Below are positions 23,906 through 32,614 of a stretch of DNA of 64,000 bases, piece by piece. Source of the DNA: Aeromicrobium endophyticum (lineage in GTDB: Bacteria > Actinomycetota > Actinomycetes > Propionibacteriales > Nocardioidaceae); the NCBI RefSeq assembly GCF_003586285.1, contig NZ_QUBR01000001.1, positions 1,729,373 through 1,793,372 on the forward strand. The letters are read 5' to 3'. The notes under the pieces are model-generated. The model had not been told where the DNA came from. It searched no databases and was given only the letters and a program-made list of their open reading frames with translations. The stretch's first letter is position 1; every line of letters starts with the position of its first letter. Position numbers and translations under genes: made by a program.

Positions 23906-24604
23906 TCAGTCGCGCAGGATCGCGACGTCGCTGACCTGGGCGACGTGGTGGTGCATCGCCGCGGCGGCCAGCTCGGGGTCGCCGAGCCGGACGGCGTCGG
24001 CGATGCGGCGGTGAGCGGCGAGGGAGTCGCGGGGACGGCCGGGCTGTGAGAGCGACTCGATGCGGGTCTCGAGGATCAGCTCGCTGATCTGCTGCATCAT
24101 CTTCTCGAGCAGCGAGGAGTGCGCCGCCTCCGTGATGGCCGCGTGGAACTGCTCGTCGCCGGCGACGCCGCGACCACCGGCGTCGATGTCGGCCTCCATG
24201 ACGTCGAGCGCACCGTCGATCGCGGCGAGGTCGTCGTCGGTGCGCCGCGTGGCGGCGAGGGCGGCGATCTTGGTCTCGAGCGCGTCGCGGGCGTCGATGA
24301 TGTCGGGCAGGCGCTTGGCGTGCGCGCGCAGCGCCTCGAGCACCTTGGCCGCGCCGCTCGCATCGGTCAGCACCGCGCCGTCGCCGTGACGCACGGCCAC
24401 CACGCCGATCACCTCGAGCGCCACGAGCGCCTGGCTGACGGTCGCACGGCTGACGCCGAGGCGCGTCGCCAGCTCGCGCTCGGGCAGCAGCCGGTCGCCG
24501 GTGGTGAGGCCGTTCTCGCGGACCCATTCCATGATCTGCTGCGCCACCTGCTCGTACAGGCGGGTGCGGGCCAGCGGCTTGAGGCCCGGGCGGGGATCGC
24601 TCAT
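23906..24604 (-). CDS. FadR-subfamily GntR regulator (MatR-like position)
   Basis: 232 residues. Winged helix about 12-80 (LYEQVAQQIMEWVRENGLTT, LLPERELATRLGVSRATVSQ ALVALEVIGVV) followed by a helical FCD domain (DALETKIAALAATRR, DEQFHAAITEAAHSSLLEKM, SLAAHRRIADAVRLGDPELA and the MHHHVAQV end, with histidines suited to metal). ATG 24604 follows TACGCT by six bases, a leaderless arrangement. It is divergent from a MatC-like transporter, as MatR is in rhizobial malonate operons, and probably represses it until the acid or its CoA ester binds. Confidence 0.88.
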   Translation of the reverse strand: MSDPRPGLKPLARTRLYEQVAQQIMEWVRENGLTTGDRLLPERELATRLGVSRATVSQALVALEVIGVVAVRHGDGAVLTDASGAAKVLEALRAHAKRLPDIIDARDALETKIAALAATRRTDDDLAAIDGALDVMEADIDAGGRGVAGDEQFHAAITEAAHSSLLEKMMQQISELILETRIESLSQPGRPRDSLAAHRRIADAVRLGDPELAAAAMHHHVAQVSDVAILRD

Positions 24605-24610
24605 GAGGTC

Positions 24611-24651
24611 AGCGTATTGACAAAAGGCTCACAGACCTATTGGCTAGGCCA
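24611..24651. promoter_or_regulatory. divergent promoter and candidate FadR-type operator
   Basis: On the minus strand TACGCT (24616-24611) is a -10 box six bases before the regulator ATG. On the plus strand TTGACA (24617-24622) could be a -35 box toward the transporter. TGGCTAGGCCA (24641-24651) is symmetric (TGGC-N3-GCCA) and resembles the FadR-family operator TGGTCNGACCA. The arrangement would let one regulator site govern both directions. Confidence 0.45.
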
Positions 24652-24723
24652 CTAGTCCAGACAACGTGATGCCGATCACACGAGCCCGCCCGGGCCGCGG
24701 CGTCCGCACGAGAAGGAGTCCTC

Positions 24724-26040
24724 ATGGGACCGGAATGGGTGGCCATCATCGCCCTGGTGGCGTTGTTCGCCATCGGGACGGCGTTGCCGATCAACATGGG
24801 CGCTCTGGCGTACGTCGCCGCGTGGCTCGTCGGCATGTACTCGCTGAAGCTCGACGAAAAGGAGATCCTCGCGGGGGTGAGCGGCGACCTGATCCTGACG
24901 TTGATCGGCGTCACGTACCTCTTCGCGATCGCCAAGAACAACGGGACGGTCGACCTGATCGTGACCAAGGCCGTGCAGATGGTCGGCGGCCGTGTCGCGC
25001 TGATCCCCTGGGTCATGTTCGGCGTCACGGCGCTGCTGACCGGCATCGGCGCGGCCAGCCCGGCCGCCTGCGCAATCATTGGCCCCGTCGCCCTCGGCTT
25101 CGCCGGCAAGTACAAGATCAACCCGCTGATGATGGGCATGTTCGTCGTGCACGGCGCACAGGGCGGCGGCTTCTCGCCGATCAGCATCTACGGCACGATC
25201 ACCAACTCGGTCATGCGCGACAACGGCCTCCCGGTCGGCGAGATGACGCTGTTCCTCGCGAGCCTCGGCGTCAACCTGGTCATGGCCGCGATCCTGTTCA
25301 TGCTGCTGGGCGGACGTCAGCTGATGTCGCAGCGCATCGAGCCCGACAACGACGACCTCGTCGACAACCTCCACGCCGGCGGAGCCCAGGTGCCCGCCCG
25401 CGGGTACGGCACCAACGCCCCCACCGGCACGCAGGCCACCGGCGTCCGCATGGACCAGGTCCTGACGCTCATCGCCTTCGTCGGCGTCGCCGTCGTGGCG
25501 CTCGCGTTCGACAAGAACATCGGCTTCGTGTCGATCACCGCCGCGGTGATCCTCAACATGCTGGCGCCCAAGGCGCACACCGACGCCGTCCGCGCCATCG
25601 CGTGGCCGACGGTCCTGCTGGTCGCCGGCGTCAGCACCTATGCCGCGATCCTGACGCAGGCCGGATCGCCCGAGTTCGTCGGCAGGTGGGCCGCGGGCCT
25701 CGGCGCGGCCGCCATCGGCGCGCTGATCCTCTGCTACGTCGGAGGCGTCGTCTCGGCGTTCGCGTCGTCGACCGCGCTGCTGCCGATCATCATCCCGATC
25801 GCGCTGCCGATCATCGCCGAGCACGGCATCAGCGCCATCGCGCTGGTGGCCGCCCTGGCAATCGCCTCGACGATCGTGGACGTCAGCCCGTTCTCGACCA
25901 ACGGCGCGCTGATGCTGGCCAACCGTCCCGACACCGTCAGCGAGCAGACGTTCTACAAGCAGATCCTGACGTACAGCATGATCGTCGTCGCCGTCGGCCC
26001 GCTGCTCGTCTGGGCCGCCTTCATCCTCCCGGGCTGGTGA
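24724..26040 (+). CDS. MatC-like dicarboxylate (malonate) transporter
   Basis: 438 residues with about twelve hydrophobic segments. The stretch DLILTLIGVTYLFAIAKNNG TVDLIV, GIGAASPAACAIIGPVALGF and VHGAQGGGFSPISIYGTITN matches the MatC/ion-transporter superfamily, whose rhizobial member imports malonate; the second half repeats the fold (VSAFASSTALLPIIIPIALP, STIVDVSPFSTNGALMLA). The next gene for a CoA-transferase begins at its end. Substrate (malonate, methylmalonate or another dicarboxylate) is inferred from neighbours. Confidence 0.82.
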   Translation: MGPEWVAIIALVALFAIGTALPINMGALAYVAAWLVGMYSLKLDEKEILAGVSGDLILTLIGVTYLFAIAKNNGTVDLIVTKAVQMVGGRVALIPWVMFGVTALLTGIGAASPAACAIIGPVALGFAGKYKINPLMMGMFVVHGAQGGGFSPISIYGTITNSVMRDNGLPVGEMTLFLASLGVNLVMAAILFMLLGGRQLMSQRIEPDNDDLVDNLHAGGAQVPARGYGTNAPTGTQATGVRMDQVLTLIAFVGVAVVALAFDKNIGFVSITAAVILNMLAPKAHTDAVRAIAWPTVLLVAGVSTYAAILTQAGSPEFVGRWAAGLGAAAIGALILCYVGGVVSAFASSTALLPIIIPIALPIIAEHGISAIALVAALAIASTIVDVSPFSTNGALMLANRPDTVSEQTFYKQILTYSMIVVAVGPLLVWAAFILPGW

Positions 26041-26045
26041 TCGGC

Positions 26046-27254
26046 ATGACACGCAACGGACCGCTGCACGACGTCCTCGTGGTCGACCTGTCCCGCGCCC
26101 TCGCGGGCCCGCACGCCACGATGATGATGGGTGACCTCGGTGCTCGCATCGTCAAGGTCGAGACGCCGCGGGGAGGCGACGACACCCGCGGGTGGGGGCC
26201 GCCGTTCCGCTGGCCGGCAGACGACGGGCACACCGGCGAGCCGGCCGACGAGGGGCGTGAGTCGACGTACTTCCTGTCGGCCAACCGCAACAAGGAGTCG
26301 ATCGCCCTCGACCTGCGCGGCGACGACGACCGGGCGACCTTCCTGGACCTCGTGGCCCGGGCGGACGTGCTCGTCGAGAACTTCCGCACCGGGGTGCTCG
26401 AGCGGCTGGGTCTCGGCATCGAGACGCTGCACGAGCTCAACCCGCGCCTCGTCGTCCTGTCGATCACGGGCTTCGGCCACGACGGGCCCGAGGGTGGGCG
26501 CGCCGGCTACGACCAGATCGCGCAGGGCGAGGCGGGGCTGATGTCGATCACGGGCTCCGGCCCCGACGACCCGCAGAAGGTCGGCACGCCGATCTCCGAC
26601 ATCCTCGCCGGCATGTACGGCGCGTACGGCGTGCTGGCCGCGCTGCACGAGCGGGAGTCGACGGGCGTCGGCACGGTCGTCCGCACGTCGCTGCTGGCCG
26701 CGACGGTCGGCGTCCACGGCTTCCAGGGCACCAAGTGGACGATCGCCGGCCAGGTCGGCAAGGCCATCGGCAACCACCACCCGTCCATCTCGCCGTACGG
26801 CCTGTTCCGCTGCGCCGACGGCGCGGTGCAGATCGCGGTGGGCAGCGAGGGCCTGTGGCACGACTTCTGCGAGGGCTTCGGGCTCGACCCCGACACCGAG
26901 GGCATCGCCACCAACCCCGAGCGGGCCGGTGACCGCGAGCGGGTCATCGCGCTGGTCGAGGAGGTGTTCGCCGACTGGCAGGCCGAGCCGCTGCTGGCCC
27001 GGCTGGCCGAGGTCGGCATCCCTGCCGGCAAGGTGCGCTCGATCGACGAGGTCTACGACTGGGACCAGACCAAGAGCCAGGGCCTGCTGATCGACGTCGA
27101 GCACAGCACCTTGGGCGCGCTGACCCTGCCCGGGCCGCCGCTGCGGTTCTTCGACAGCGCCGGCGGCGAGCACACGGTCACCGAGCACCTCGCGCCGCCG
27201 ACGCTCGGCGAGCACGGCGACTCGATCCGCACGTGGCTGGCGGACGAGGCGTGA
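26046..27254 (+). CDS. class III CoA-transferase (CaiB/BaiF family)
   Basis: 402 residues from ATG 26046; GTG 26037, overlapping the transporter stop, would add three residues. The family N-terminus VLVVDLSRALAGPHATMMMG DLGARIVKVE, the SYFLSANRNK-like stretch, ADVLVENFRTGVLERLGLG, SITGFGHDGP and the catalytic Asp region TPISDILAGMYGAYGVLAAL are all present. Such enzymes move CoA between carboxylic acids (formyl-, oxalyl-, succinyl-CoA dependent). Here it would activate the acid imported by the transporter. Its stop overlaps the next gene's GTG (GTGA). Confidence 0.88.
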   Translation: MTRNGPLHDVLVVDLSRALAGPHATMMMGDLGARIVKVETPRGGDDTRGWGPPFRWPADDGHTGEPADEGRESTYFLSANRNKESIALDLRGDDDRATFLDLVARADVLVENFRTGVLERLGLGIETLHELNPRLVVLSITGFGHDGPEGGRAGYDQIAQGEAGLMSITGSGPDDPQKVGTPISDILAGMYGAYGVLAALHERESTGVGTVVRTSLLAATVGVHGFQGTKWTIAGQVGKAIGNHHPSISPYGLFRCADGAVQIAVGSEGLWHDFCEGFGLDPDTEGIATNPERAGDRERVIALVEEVFADWQAEPLLARLAEVGIPAGKVRSIDEVYDWDQTKSQGLLIDVEHSTLGALTLPGPPLRFFDSAGGEHTVTEHLAPPTLGEHGDSIRTWLADEA

Positions 27255-28687
27255 GCGCGAAGCGCCTGACGGGTCAGGAGCTGCTCGACCTCGTGCTCGA
27301 CGAGGGCTCGTTCACGTCGTGGGACGGGCCCGTCGACCACACGGGCGAGGACGAGCGGTACCAGCGCGACCTCGAGTCGGCGGCCGAGCGCGCGGGTACC
27401 GACGAGTCGGTGCTCACGGGCCGCGGGCTCATGCGCGGCCGTCCGGTCGCGGTGCTGGTCAACGAGTTCCGCTTCCTCGCCGGGTCGATCGGCCAGGCGG
27501 CGGCCCGCCGCATCGTCGAGGCGGTCCGCCGCGCGACGGCCGAGGGCCTGCCGATCCTGGCCAGCACGGCGTCGGGCGGCACCCGCATGCAGGAGGGGAC
27601 GCCGGCCTTCGTCCACATGATCGACATCTCGCGGGCGATCATGGACCACCGGGCCGCCGGCCTGCCGTACCTGATCTACCTGCGGCACCCCACCACCGGC
27701 GGCGTCTTCGCGTCGTGGGGATCGCTCGCGCACATCACGATCGCCGAGCCCGACGCCCTCATCGGCTTCCTCGGGCCGAAGGTCTACGAGATGCTCGAGG
27801 GTCGGCCGTTCCCGCCGGGCGTGCAGACGTCCGACAACCTGGCGCAGCGCGGCATCATCGACGCCGTGGTCGAGCCGGGCCTGCTGCCCGAGCTGGTCGA
27901 CCAGGCGCTGAGCATCCTGGTCGACCCGGCGACCGGGTCGACGCGCGAGCGGCGCACCGACCCCGTGGTGCGGCGCCGGTCGACGTGGGAGTCGATCGAG
28001 CTGACGCGCCAGCCGGGTCGCGGCGGCGTGAGGGACGTGCTGCGGCACGGCAGCGACGTCACGGTCCGTCTGCAGGGCACCGAGAAGGGCGAGCGCGACT
28101 CGGCGATGATCGTCGCGCTCGCCCGGCTCGACGGCCAGCCGTGCATCGTGATCGGGCAGGACCGCACCAAGCAGACGCCTGCGTCGCCCATGGGCCCGGC
28201 CGCGCTGCGAGAGGCGCGGCGCGGCATGCGCCTGGCCAACGAGCTCGGCCTGCCGCTCGTGTCGTTCATCGACACCCCCGGCGCGGAGCTGTCGGCCAAG
28301 GCCGAGGAGGGCGCGATCGCCGGCGAGATCGCCCGTTGCATCAGCCTGATGTCGACCATGAAGGTGCCGACGGTCTCGGTGCTGCTCGGTCAGGGGTGCG
28401 GTGGCGGCGCGTTGGCGCTGCTGCCGGCCGACGTCGTGGTCGCGACGGAGAACTCGTGGTTGTCGCCGCTGCCTCCCGAGGGTGCCAGCGCGATCGTGCA
28501 CGGCGACGTCGACCACGCGGCCGAGATGGCCGAGCGTCAGAAGGTCAGCGCGATCGACATGTTCGAGGCCGGCTCGGTGCACCACCTCGTGGCCGAGCCC
28601 GACGACGACGATCCCGAGTCGTTCGGGCGCGCGGTGGCTGCCGAGGTCGCGACACGTCTGCGGGAGCGGGCCGCGATCCCGGGATGA
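27251..28687 (+). CDS. fused acetyl-CoA carboxylase-type carboxyltransferase (beta+alpha)
   Basis: 478 residues from GTG 27251. The first half carries a beta-type crotonase core (VLTGRGLMRGRPVAVLVNEF, LPILASTASGGTRMQEGTPA, PTTGGVFASWGSLAHITIAE) and the second half an alpha-type core (ALREARRGMRLANELGLPLV SFIDTPGAELSAKAEEGAIAGEIAR, VLLGQGCGGGALALLPADVV). No zinc ribbon is present at the N-terminus. No biotin carboxylase or biotin carrier gene is nearby. In this operon it could act in the decarboxylating direction on malonyl- or similar CoA, as in malonate decarboxylase subunits; a carboxylase role with distant partners remains possible. Confidence 0.85.
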   Translation: MSAKRLTGQELLDLVLDEGSFTSWDGPVDHTGEDERYQRDLESAAERAGTDESVLTGRGLMRGRPVAVLVNEFRFLAGSIGQAAARRIVEAVRRATAEGLPILASTASGGTRMQEGTPAFVHMIDISRAIMDHRAAGLPYLIYLRHPTTGGVFASWGSLAHITIAEPDALIGFLGPKVYEMLEGRPFPPGVQTSDNLAQRGIIDAVVEPGLLPELVDQALSILVDPATGSTRERRTDPVVRRRSTWESIELTRQPGRGGVRDVLRHGSDVTVRLQGTEKGERDSAMIVALARLDGQPCIVIGQDRTKQTPASPMGPAALREARRGMRLANELGLPLVSFIDTPGAELSAKAEEGAIAGEIARCISLMSTMKVPTVSVLLGQGCGGGALALLPADVVVATENSWLSPLPPEGASAIVHGDVDHAAEMAERQKVSAIDMFEAGSVHHLVAEPDDDDPESFGRAVAAEVATRLRERAAIPG

Positions 28688-28700
28688 CGCGGCGGGCGGG

Positions 28701-28730
28701 GGGCGGACATGATGGCGTCATGTCCGTCCC
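28701..28730 (+). terminator. hairpin terminator after the carboxyltransferase
   Basis: GGGCGGACATGA (28701-28712) pairs with TCATGTCCGTCCC (28718-28730), a 12-bp stem with one G-T pair and a TGGCG loop, 13 bases after the stop codon. The following gene has its own start 25 bases later. Confidence 0.6.
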
Positions 28731-28754
28731 CTTCGTCCGTGTGCTGACGATCCG

Positions 28755-29369
28755 ATGACGCAGGCCGCGATCTCGACGCTCGAGCACGTCGGGATCTTCA
28801 TCTTCGCCATGTCGGGCGCGCTCGTCGCCGTCCGGCTGGGGCTGGACGTCTTCGGCATCGCGGTGCTGGCGCTCATCACGGGCCTGGGCGGGGGCGTGGC
28901 GCGGGACGTCCTCATCGGCGACAACCCGCCGGTCGCGTTCGAGAGCTGGGGGTACCTGCTGTCGGCGCTCGCCGCCGCGGCCGTGGTGTTCACGTCGTCG
29001 GGGCGCATCGGACGCCGCGAGCGACCGATCCTCGTGCTCGATGCCATCGGTCTGTCGCTGTTCTGCGTGACCGGCGCGATCATCGGGGTCGACGCGGGCC
29101 TCGGCGTCCTGCCGTCGTCGCTGCTGGGGCTGGTGACGGCGGTCGGCGGCGGCATCATGCGCGACGTGCTGTCGAACCGGGTGCCGATCATCTTCGAGGG
29201 CGATCTCTACGCCGTCCCGGCGCTGGTGGGCTCGGTCGGGGCGGCCGTCGTCGCGACGCAGGAGTGGCCGTCTTTCCTGTTCGTCGTCGCCTCCGGCACG
29301 TGCCTGGCGTGGCGGCTCGCGGCGATGTTCCGCGGGTGGTCGGCGCCGCGCGCCCGCGGCACGATCTGA
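28755..29369 (+). CDS. TRIC-type cation channel family protein (UPF0126)
   Basis: 204 residues with about seven membrane helices built as two repeats. Each repeat has the family motif: GLGGGVARDVLIGDNPPVAF and AVGGGIMRDVLSNRVPIIF, plus FIFAMSGALVAVRLGLDVFG and ALFCVTGA-type helices. The family includes bacterial trimeric intracellular cation (TRIC-like) K+ channels. Length is typical (about 200). Physiological role in bacteria is not settled. Confidence 0.88.
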   Translation: MTQAAISTLEHVGIFIFAMSGALVAVRLGLDVFGIAVLALITGLGGGVARDVLIGDNPPVAFESWGYLLSALAAAAVVFTSSGRIGRRERPILVLDAIGLSLFCVTGAIIGVDAGLGVLPSSLLGLVTAVGGGIMRDVLSNRVPIIFEGDLYAVPALVGSVGAAVVATQEWPSFLFVVASGTCLAWRLAAMFRGWSAPRARGTI

Positions 29370-29381
29370 GCAACCAGCGCT

Positions 29382-29400
29382 ACTGACCGACTGGTACAGT
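29382..29400. promoter_or_regulatory. palindromic TetR-type operator overlapping the MFS -10 box
   Basis: ACTGACCGACTGGTACAGT has inverted halves ACTG-ACC and GGTACAGT around GACT. It contains TACAGT (29395-29400), a -10 box seven bases before ATG 29408. Binding there by the TetR protein encoded after the transporter would block transcription. Confidence 0.55.
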
Positions 29401-29407
29401 TTGACGC

Positions 29408-30937
29408 ATGGTCACCACCGAGGTCACGATGTCGTCCCGTCGACGCTGGGTGGCGCTCGGCATCCTGATGCTCGCCTCGCTGCTGCTGGCGATCGACGGG
29501 ACGGTGCTGGCGCTGGCCGTCCCCGCCCTGACCACGAGCCTGTCGCCGACCGCCGAGCAGGTGCTCTGGATCGGCGACGTCTACTCGCTGGCGCTGGCCG
29601 GGCTGCTCGTGCTGATGGGCAACCTGTCCGACCGCTTCGGTCGCCGGCGGGTGCTCCTGCTGGGCAGCGCGGCGTTCGGAGCGGCGTCGGTGCTCGCCGC
29701 GTTCTCGACGTCGCCCGAGATGCTCATCGCGGCCCGGCTGATGCTGGGCGTGGCCGGGGCGACCCTGATGCCGTCGACGCTGTCGCTGATCCGCAACATC
29801 TTCACCGACGACGCCGAGCGCACCCGGGCCATCGCGCTATGGGCGACGTCGTTCGGTGCCGGGTCGGCCATCGGTCCCCTGGTCGGCGGGGCCCTCCTCG
29901 AGCACTTCTGGTGGGGCTCGGTGTTCTTGATCAACGTCCCGGTGATGGTCGTCGTGCTGATCGGCGGAGCCCTGCTGCTGCCCGAGTCGAAGAACCCCGA
30001 GCCGGGACGGTTCGACGTGCCGTCGGCGGTGCTGTCGATCGTCGCCCTGACCGGGGCGGTGTACGCGATCAAGCACGTCGTCGCCGCGGGCCTCGACGCG
30101 CAGACCGCCGTGACGATCGTGGTCGCCGTCGTCGCGTCGACCGTCTTCGCCCGTCGTCAGCGCCGGCTCGACGACCCGCTGCTCGACCTGACGCTCTTCG
30201 GCTACCGGTCGTTCTCGGGGGCGGTGCTGTCGAGCGTCATCGCGATCTTCGCGCTCGTGGGGCTCATGTTCTTCTTCTCGCAGTACCTGCAGCTCGGCCG
30301 CGGCATGAGCCCGCTGCAGGCCGGCGTCGCCGAGCTGCCGGCCACGCTCGCCTCGGTCGTCGTGGTCGTGGTGATCGCGGCGATGGTGCGGCGGCTCGGA
30401 TACGGTCGCTCGGTCGCGACCGGGCTGGGGATGGCCGCCGCGGGGCTCGCCGGCGTCTCGCTCGCGGCCGGCAACGCCCACTACGCCTGGCTCGCGATCG
30501 CCATGGTGCTGATCGGCCTGGGCGTCGGCATCGCGATGACGCTGTCGGCCGACGTCGTCCTCGCCGCCGTCCCGCCGACCAAGGCCGGTGCCGCGTCGGC
30601 GATCACCGAGACCGCCAACGAGCTCGGGGTCGTCCTCGGCATCTCGGTGCTCGGCTCGCTGCTGTCGTTGACGTACCGCGGGTCGCTGTCGCTGCCCGAC
30701 TCGCTCGGCGGCACCGAGAGGTCGGCCGTCGAGGACTCGTTCGCGTCCGCCGTGACGGTGCTCGACCCGGGGTCGCCCGTCTTCGCGGCCGCCCGCGAGG
30801 CCTTCGTCGGGGCGGTGCAGACGACCGCCCTCGTGGCCGCCGTCGCCGCCGTGGTCGCCGCGGTCGTGGCGTGGCGGATGATCCCGCACGGCCGCGACGT
30901 GTCCGTCGTCGGCGCTCACGACGCGGCCGGCGAGTAG
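29408..30937 (+). CDS. MFS multidrug efflux transporter, DHA2 (14-helix) family
   Basis: 509 residues with about fourteen membrane helices. Motif A appears as GNLSDRFGRRRVLLLGSAAF, motif C-like GAGSAIGPLVGGALLEHFWW, and the start LLLAIDGTVLALAVPALTTS is typical of EmrB/QacA antiporters (DHA2), which expel lipophilic cations or drugs using the proton gradient. TACAGT seven bases before the ATG, without a ribosome site, suggests leaderless translation. A TetR gene follows 10 bases later. Confidence 0.92.
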   Translation: MVTTEVTMSSRRRWVALGILMLASLLLAIDGTVLALAVPALTTSLSPTAEQVLWIGDVYSLALAGLLVLMGNLSDRFGRRRVLLLGSAAFGAASVLAAFSTSPEMLIAARLMLGVAGATLMPSTLSLIRNIFTDDAERTRAIALWATSFGAGSAIGPLVGGALLEHFWWGSVFLINVPVMVVVLIGGALLLPESKNPEPGRFDVPSAVLSIVALTGAVYAIKHVVAAGLDAQTAVTIVVAVVASTVFARRQRRLDDPLLDLTLFGYRSFSGAVLSSVIAIFALVGLMFFFSQYLQLGRGMSPLQAGVAELPATLASVVVVVVIAAMVRRLGYGRSVATGLGMAAAGLAGVSLAAGNAHYAWLAIAMVLIGLGVGIAMTLSADVVLAAVPPTKAGAASAITETANELGVVLGISVLGSLLSLTYRGSLSLPDSLGGTERSAVEDSFASAVTVLDPGSPVFAAAREAFVGAVQTTALVAAVAAVVAAVVAWRMIPHGRDVSVVGAHDAAGE

Positions 30938-30947
30938 GGTCTGGCGG

Positions 30948-31505
30948 ATGGGGCGCAAGGCCGGACGGTCGCCGGACGACACCCGACGCGACATCCTCGA
31001 CGCGGCGCGCGCGGCGCTGGTGCAGAAGGGACGCTCGGCGAGCCTGGCCGACATCGCCCGCCAGGCGCAGGTCACCAAGGGCGGCCTGCTGTACCACTTC
31101 GGCACCAAGGAAGATCTCTTCGCGGCGCTGGCCGACGACCTCCTGCGCTCGTTCGACGAGCTGCTGCTGTCGATGGTCGAGCCGGACGACCACGAGCCCG
31201 GACGCCTCTGCCGCGCCTACGTCCGTGCGTCGTTCGTCCCGTGGACACCCGACGACCTCGACGCCGTGAGCCCGATCGTCATGGCGATCGTGGTCGACGA
31301 CGAGCGCGTCGCCGCAATCGTCGAGAGGTTCACCGTCGACCTCGACGCCCGCCTGCGTGACGACGGGCTGCCTGCCGAGGTGGTCGAGCTGGTCGTGGCG
31401 GCCGCCGACGGCGCATCGATGCAGCCGCTGTGGTGGGCCGGCACCGACCAGGCGCACCGGCAGCGCCTCGAGGACAGGCTGATCGCCCTGACGCTTCAGG
31501 GGTGA
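30948..31505 (+). CDS. TetR/AcrR-family repressor of the MFS transporter
   Basis: 185 residues. The N-terminal helix-turn-helix (about 14-60) reads RRDILDAARAALVQKGRSAS LADIARQAQVTKGGLLYHFGTKEDLFAAL, the TetR consensus. The ligand domain is C-terminal (VVDDERVAAIVERFTVDLDA). TAGGGT (30935-30940) seven bases before the ATG, overlapping the stop of the transporter, could give it a private leaderless promoter. It likely binds the palindrome at 29382-29400. Confidence 0.9.
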   Translation: MGRKAGRSPDDTRRDILDAARAALVQKGRSASLADIARQAQVTKGGLLYHFGTKEDLFAALADDLLRSFDELLLSMVEPDDHEPGRLCRAYVRASFVPWTPDDLDAVSPIVMAIVVDDERVAAIVERFTVDLDARLRDDGLPAEVVELVVAAADGASMQPLWWAGTDQAHRQRLEDRLIALTLQG

Positions 31506-31562
31506 CTCCAGGAACGCCGTCGGGGCCCCGTGACCGGTTGCTCGCGTCGATAGCCTCGGGGC

Positions 31563-31934
31563 ATGGACGCGTCGATCCTCCCGGCCGCCTCGCTCGTCGG
31601 GCTCAGCCTCCTGCTGGGGTGGACGGCCCACGTCGCAGCGCACGACGAGCTCGCGCGCAACGGCCTCATCGGCATCCGCATCAAGGCGACCATGGCCTCC
31701 GACGAGGCGTGGCGTGCTGGGCACCGCTCGGCGGCACCGGTTCTCCGCGTCGCGGCGTGGGCGTGCGGGTTCGCGGGTCTGGCCGGCAGCATCCTCGCCG
31801 TCGTCGGCCTCCGCGGCGCGGTCGTGCTGGTGGTCGTCGGCTACGTGGCGTTCACTGGCCTGCTCGTGCTGGCGATGCTCCGCGCCCACCGTGCGGCTCA
31901 GGCCGTCGGGACCGGCGACGACTCCCGCTCGTGA
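31563..31934 (+). CDS. SdpI-family membrane protein
   Basis: 123 residues with three membrane helices. The stretch GLIGIRIKATMASDEAWRAG HRSAAPVL is the conserved SdpI family motif (GIRTxxTxxSDxAWxxxH). In Bacillus SdpI gives immunity to a toxin and sequesters a repressor; in actinobacteria the role is unknown. TAGCCT at 31551-31556, six bases before the ATG, suggests leaderless expression. Its end overlaps the convergent reductase gene by 83 bases. Confidence 0.82.
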   Translation: MDASILPAASLVGLSLLLGWTAHVAAHDELARNGLIGIRIKATMASDEAWRAGHRSAAPVLRVAAWACGFAGLAGSILAVVGLRGAVVLVVVGYVAFTGLLVLAMLRAHRAAQAVGTGDDSRS

Positions 31935-32580
31935 GGCCCTCGCCGATCTCGACGAACGTGTCGTGCACCGATCGCAGGGCGGCCTCGCGCTCGTCCGGGT
32001 CGAGACGAGCCGGCCCGTACGTGACGACGGGGTCGAGGACGCGGTAGCCGACGAACTCGAGCATCCCTCGGCGGATGTGGAAGACGAAGTCGTCCATGGG
32101 GCCGAACGCCCCGTCCGGGCCGAAGGCGTCCTGGGGTCCGCCGGTGGTCATCAGCAGCACGGCGTCCTTGCCCGCCAGGGCGGCTTCGTCGAACAGCCCG
32201 TGCTCGCCGCCGAACGTCGCGCCCATCACGAAGACCCGGTCGATCCATCCCTTCAGGATGGCCGGCACCGAGAACCACCACATCGGGAACGACAGCACCA
32301 GCAGGTCGGCCGCGAGCAGGCGATCGAGCTGGTCCTGCACGACGTCGTCGACCGTCCCGTCCGCGACGGCCCGCATCTGCTCGGCCTGCGGCTTGAAGGC
32401 TCCGTCGATGCCGGGAAAGTCGTCGCGCCGCAGCACGGGCTGCCAGGCATCGGCGTACAGGTCGATGACGTCGACCTCGTGACCCGCCGCGGCGAGCGCT
32501 CGCGCTGCGGCGGCGGACTGCGCGGTGCTGAACGAGTCGGTCTCGGGGTGGGCGTGGACGAGGAGGACGGTCGTGGTCAC
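31852..32580 (-). CDS. NAD(P)H dehydrogenase (quinone), flavodoxin-like fold
   Basis: 242 residues from GTG 32580 (TTG 32586 would add two). VLLVHAHPETDSFSTAQSAA, LLVLSFPMWWFSVPAILKGW IDRVFVMGATFG and LLMTTGGPQDAF mark the NQO1/MdaB-type FMN or FAD quinone reductases. It would reduce quinones by two electrons and limit redox cycling. GTG follows TATGAT by six bases, without a ribosome site, and a palindromic operator overlaps this promoter. The ArsR gene lies directly upstream. The last 45 residues are basic and poorly conserved-looking. Confidence 0.85.
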   Translation of the reverse strand: MTTTVLLVHAHPETDSFSTAQSAAAARALAAAGHEVDVIDLYADAWQPVLRRDDFPGIDGAFKPQAEQMRAVADGTVDDVVQDQLDRLLAADLLVLSFPMWWFSVPAILKGWIDRVFVMGATFGGEHGLFDEAALAGKDAVLLMTTGGPQDAFGPDGAFGPMDDFVFHIRRGMLEFVGYRVLDPVVTYGPARLDPDEREAALRSVHDTFVEIGEGLTSGSRRRSRRPEPHGGRGASPARAGQ

Positions 32581-32588
32581 GGCCAAAT

Positions 32589-32610
32589 CATATCGAACTA
32601 TCGCGATATG
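32589..32610. promoter_or_regulatory. ArsR-type operator over the quinone reductase promoter
   Basis: CATATCG (32589-32595) and CGATATG (32604-32610) are inverted, with a perfect TATCGCGATA inside (32599-32608). The TATGAT -10 box of the reductase (minus strand, 32592-32587) is within the site. The core ACTATCGCGAT recurs with one change before the ArsR gene. Confidence 0.6.
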
Positions 32611-32614
32611 TCGA

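Noticed and set aside
30603-31889. 428-codon minus-strand frame over the TetR and SdpI region
   Set aside because: His/Arg/Asp-rich shadow of three plus-strand genes that carry clear family motifs.
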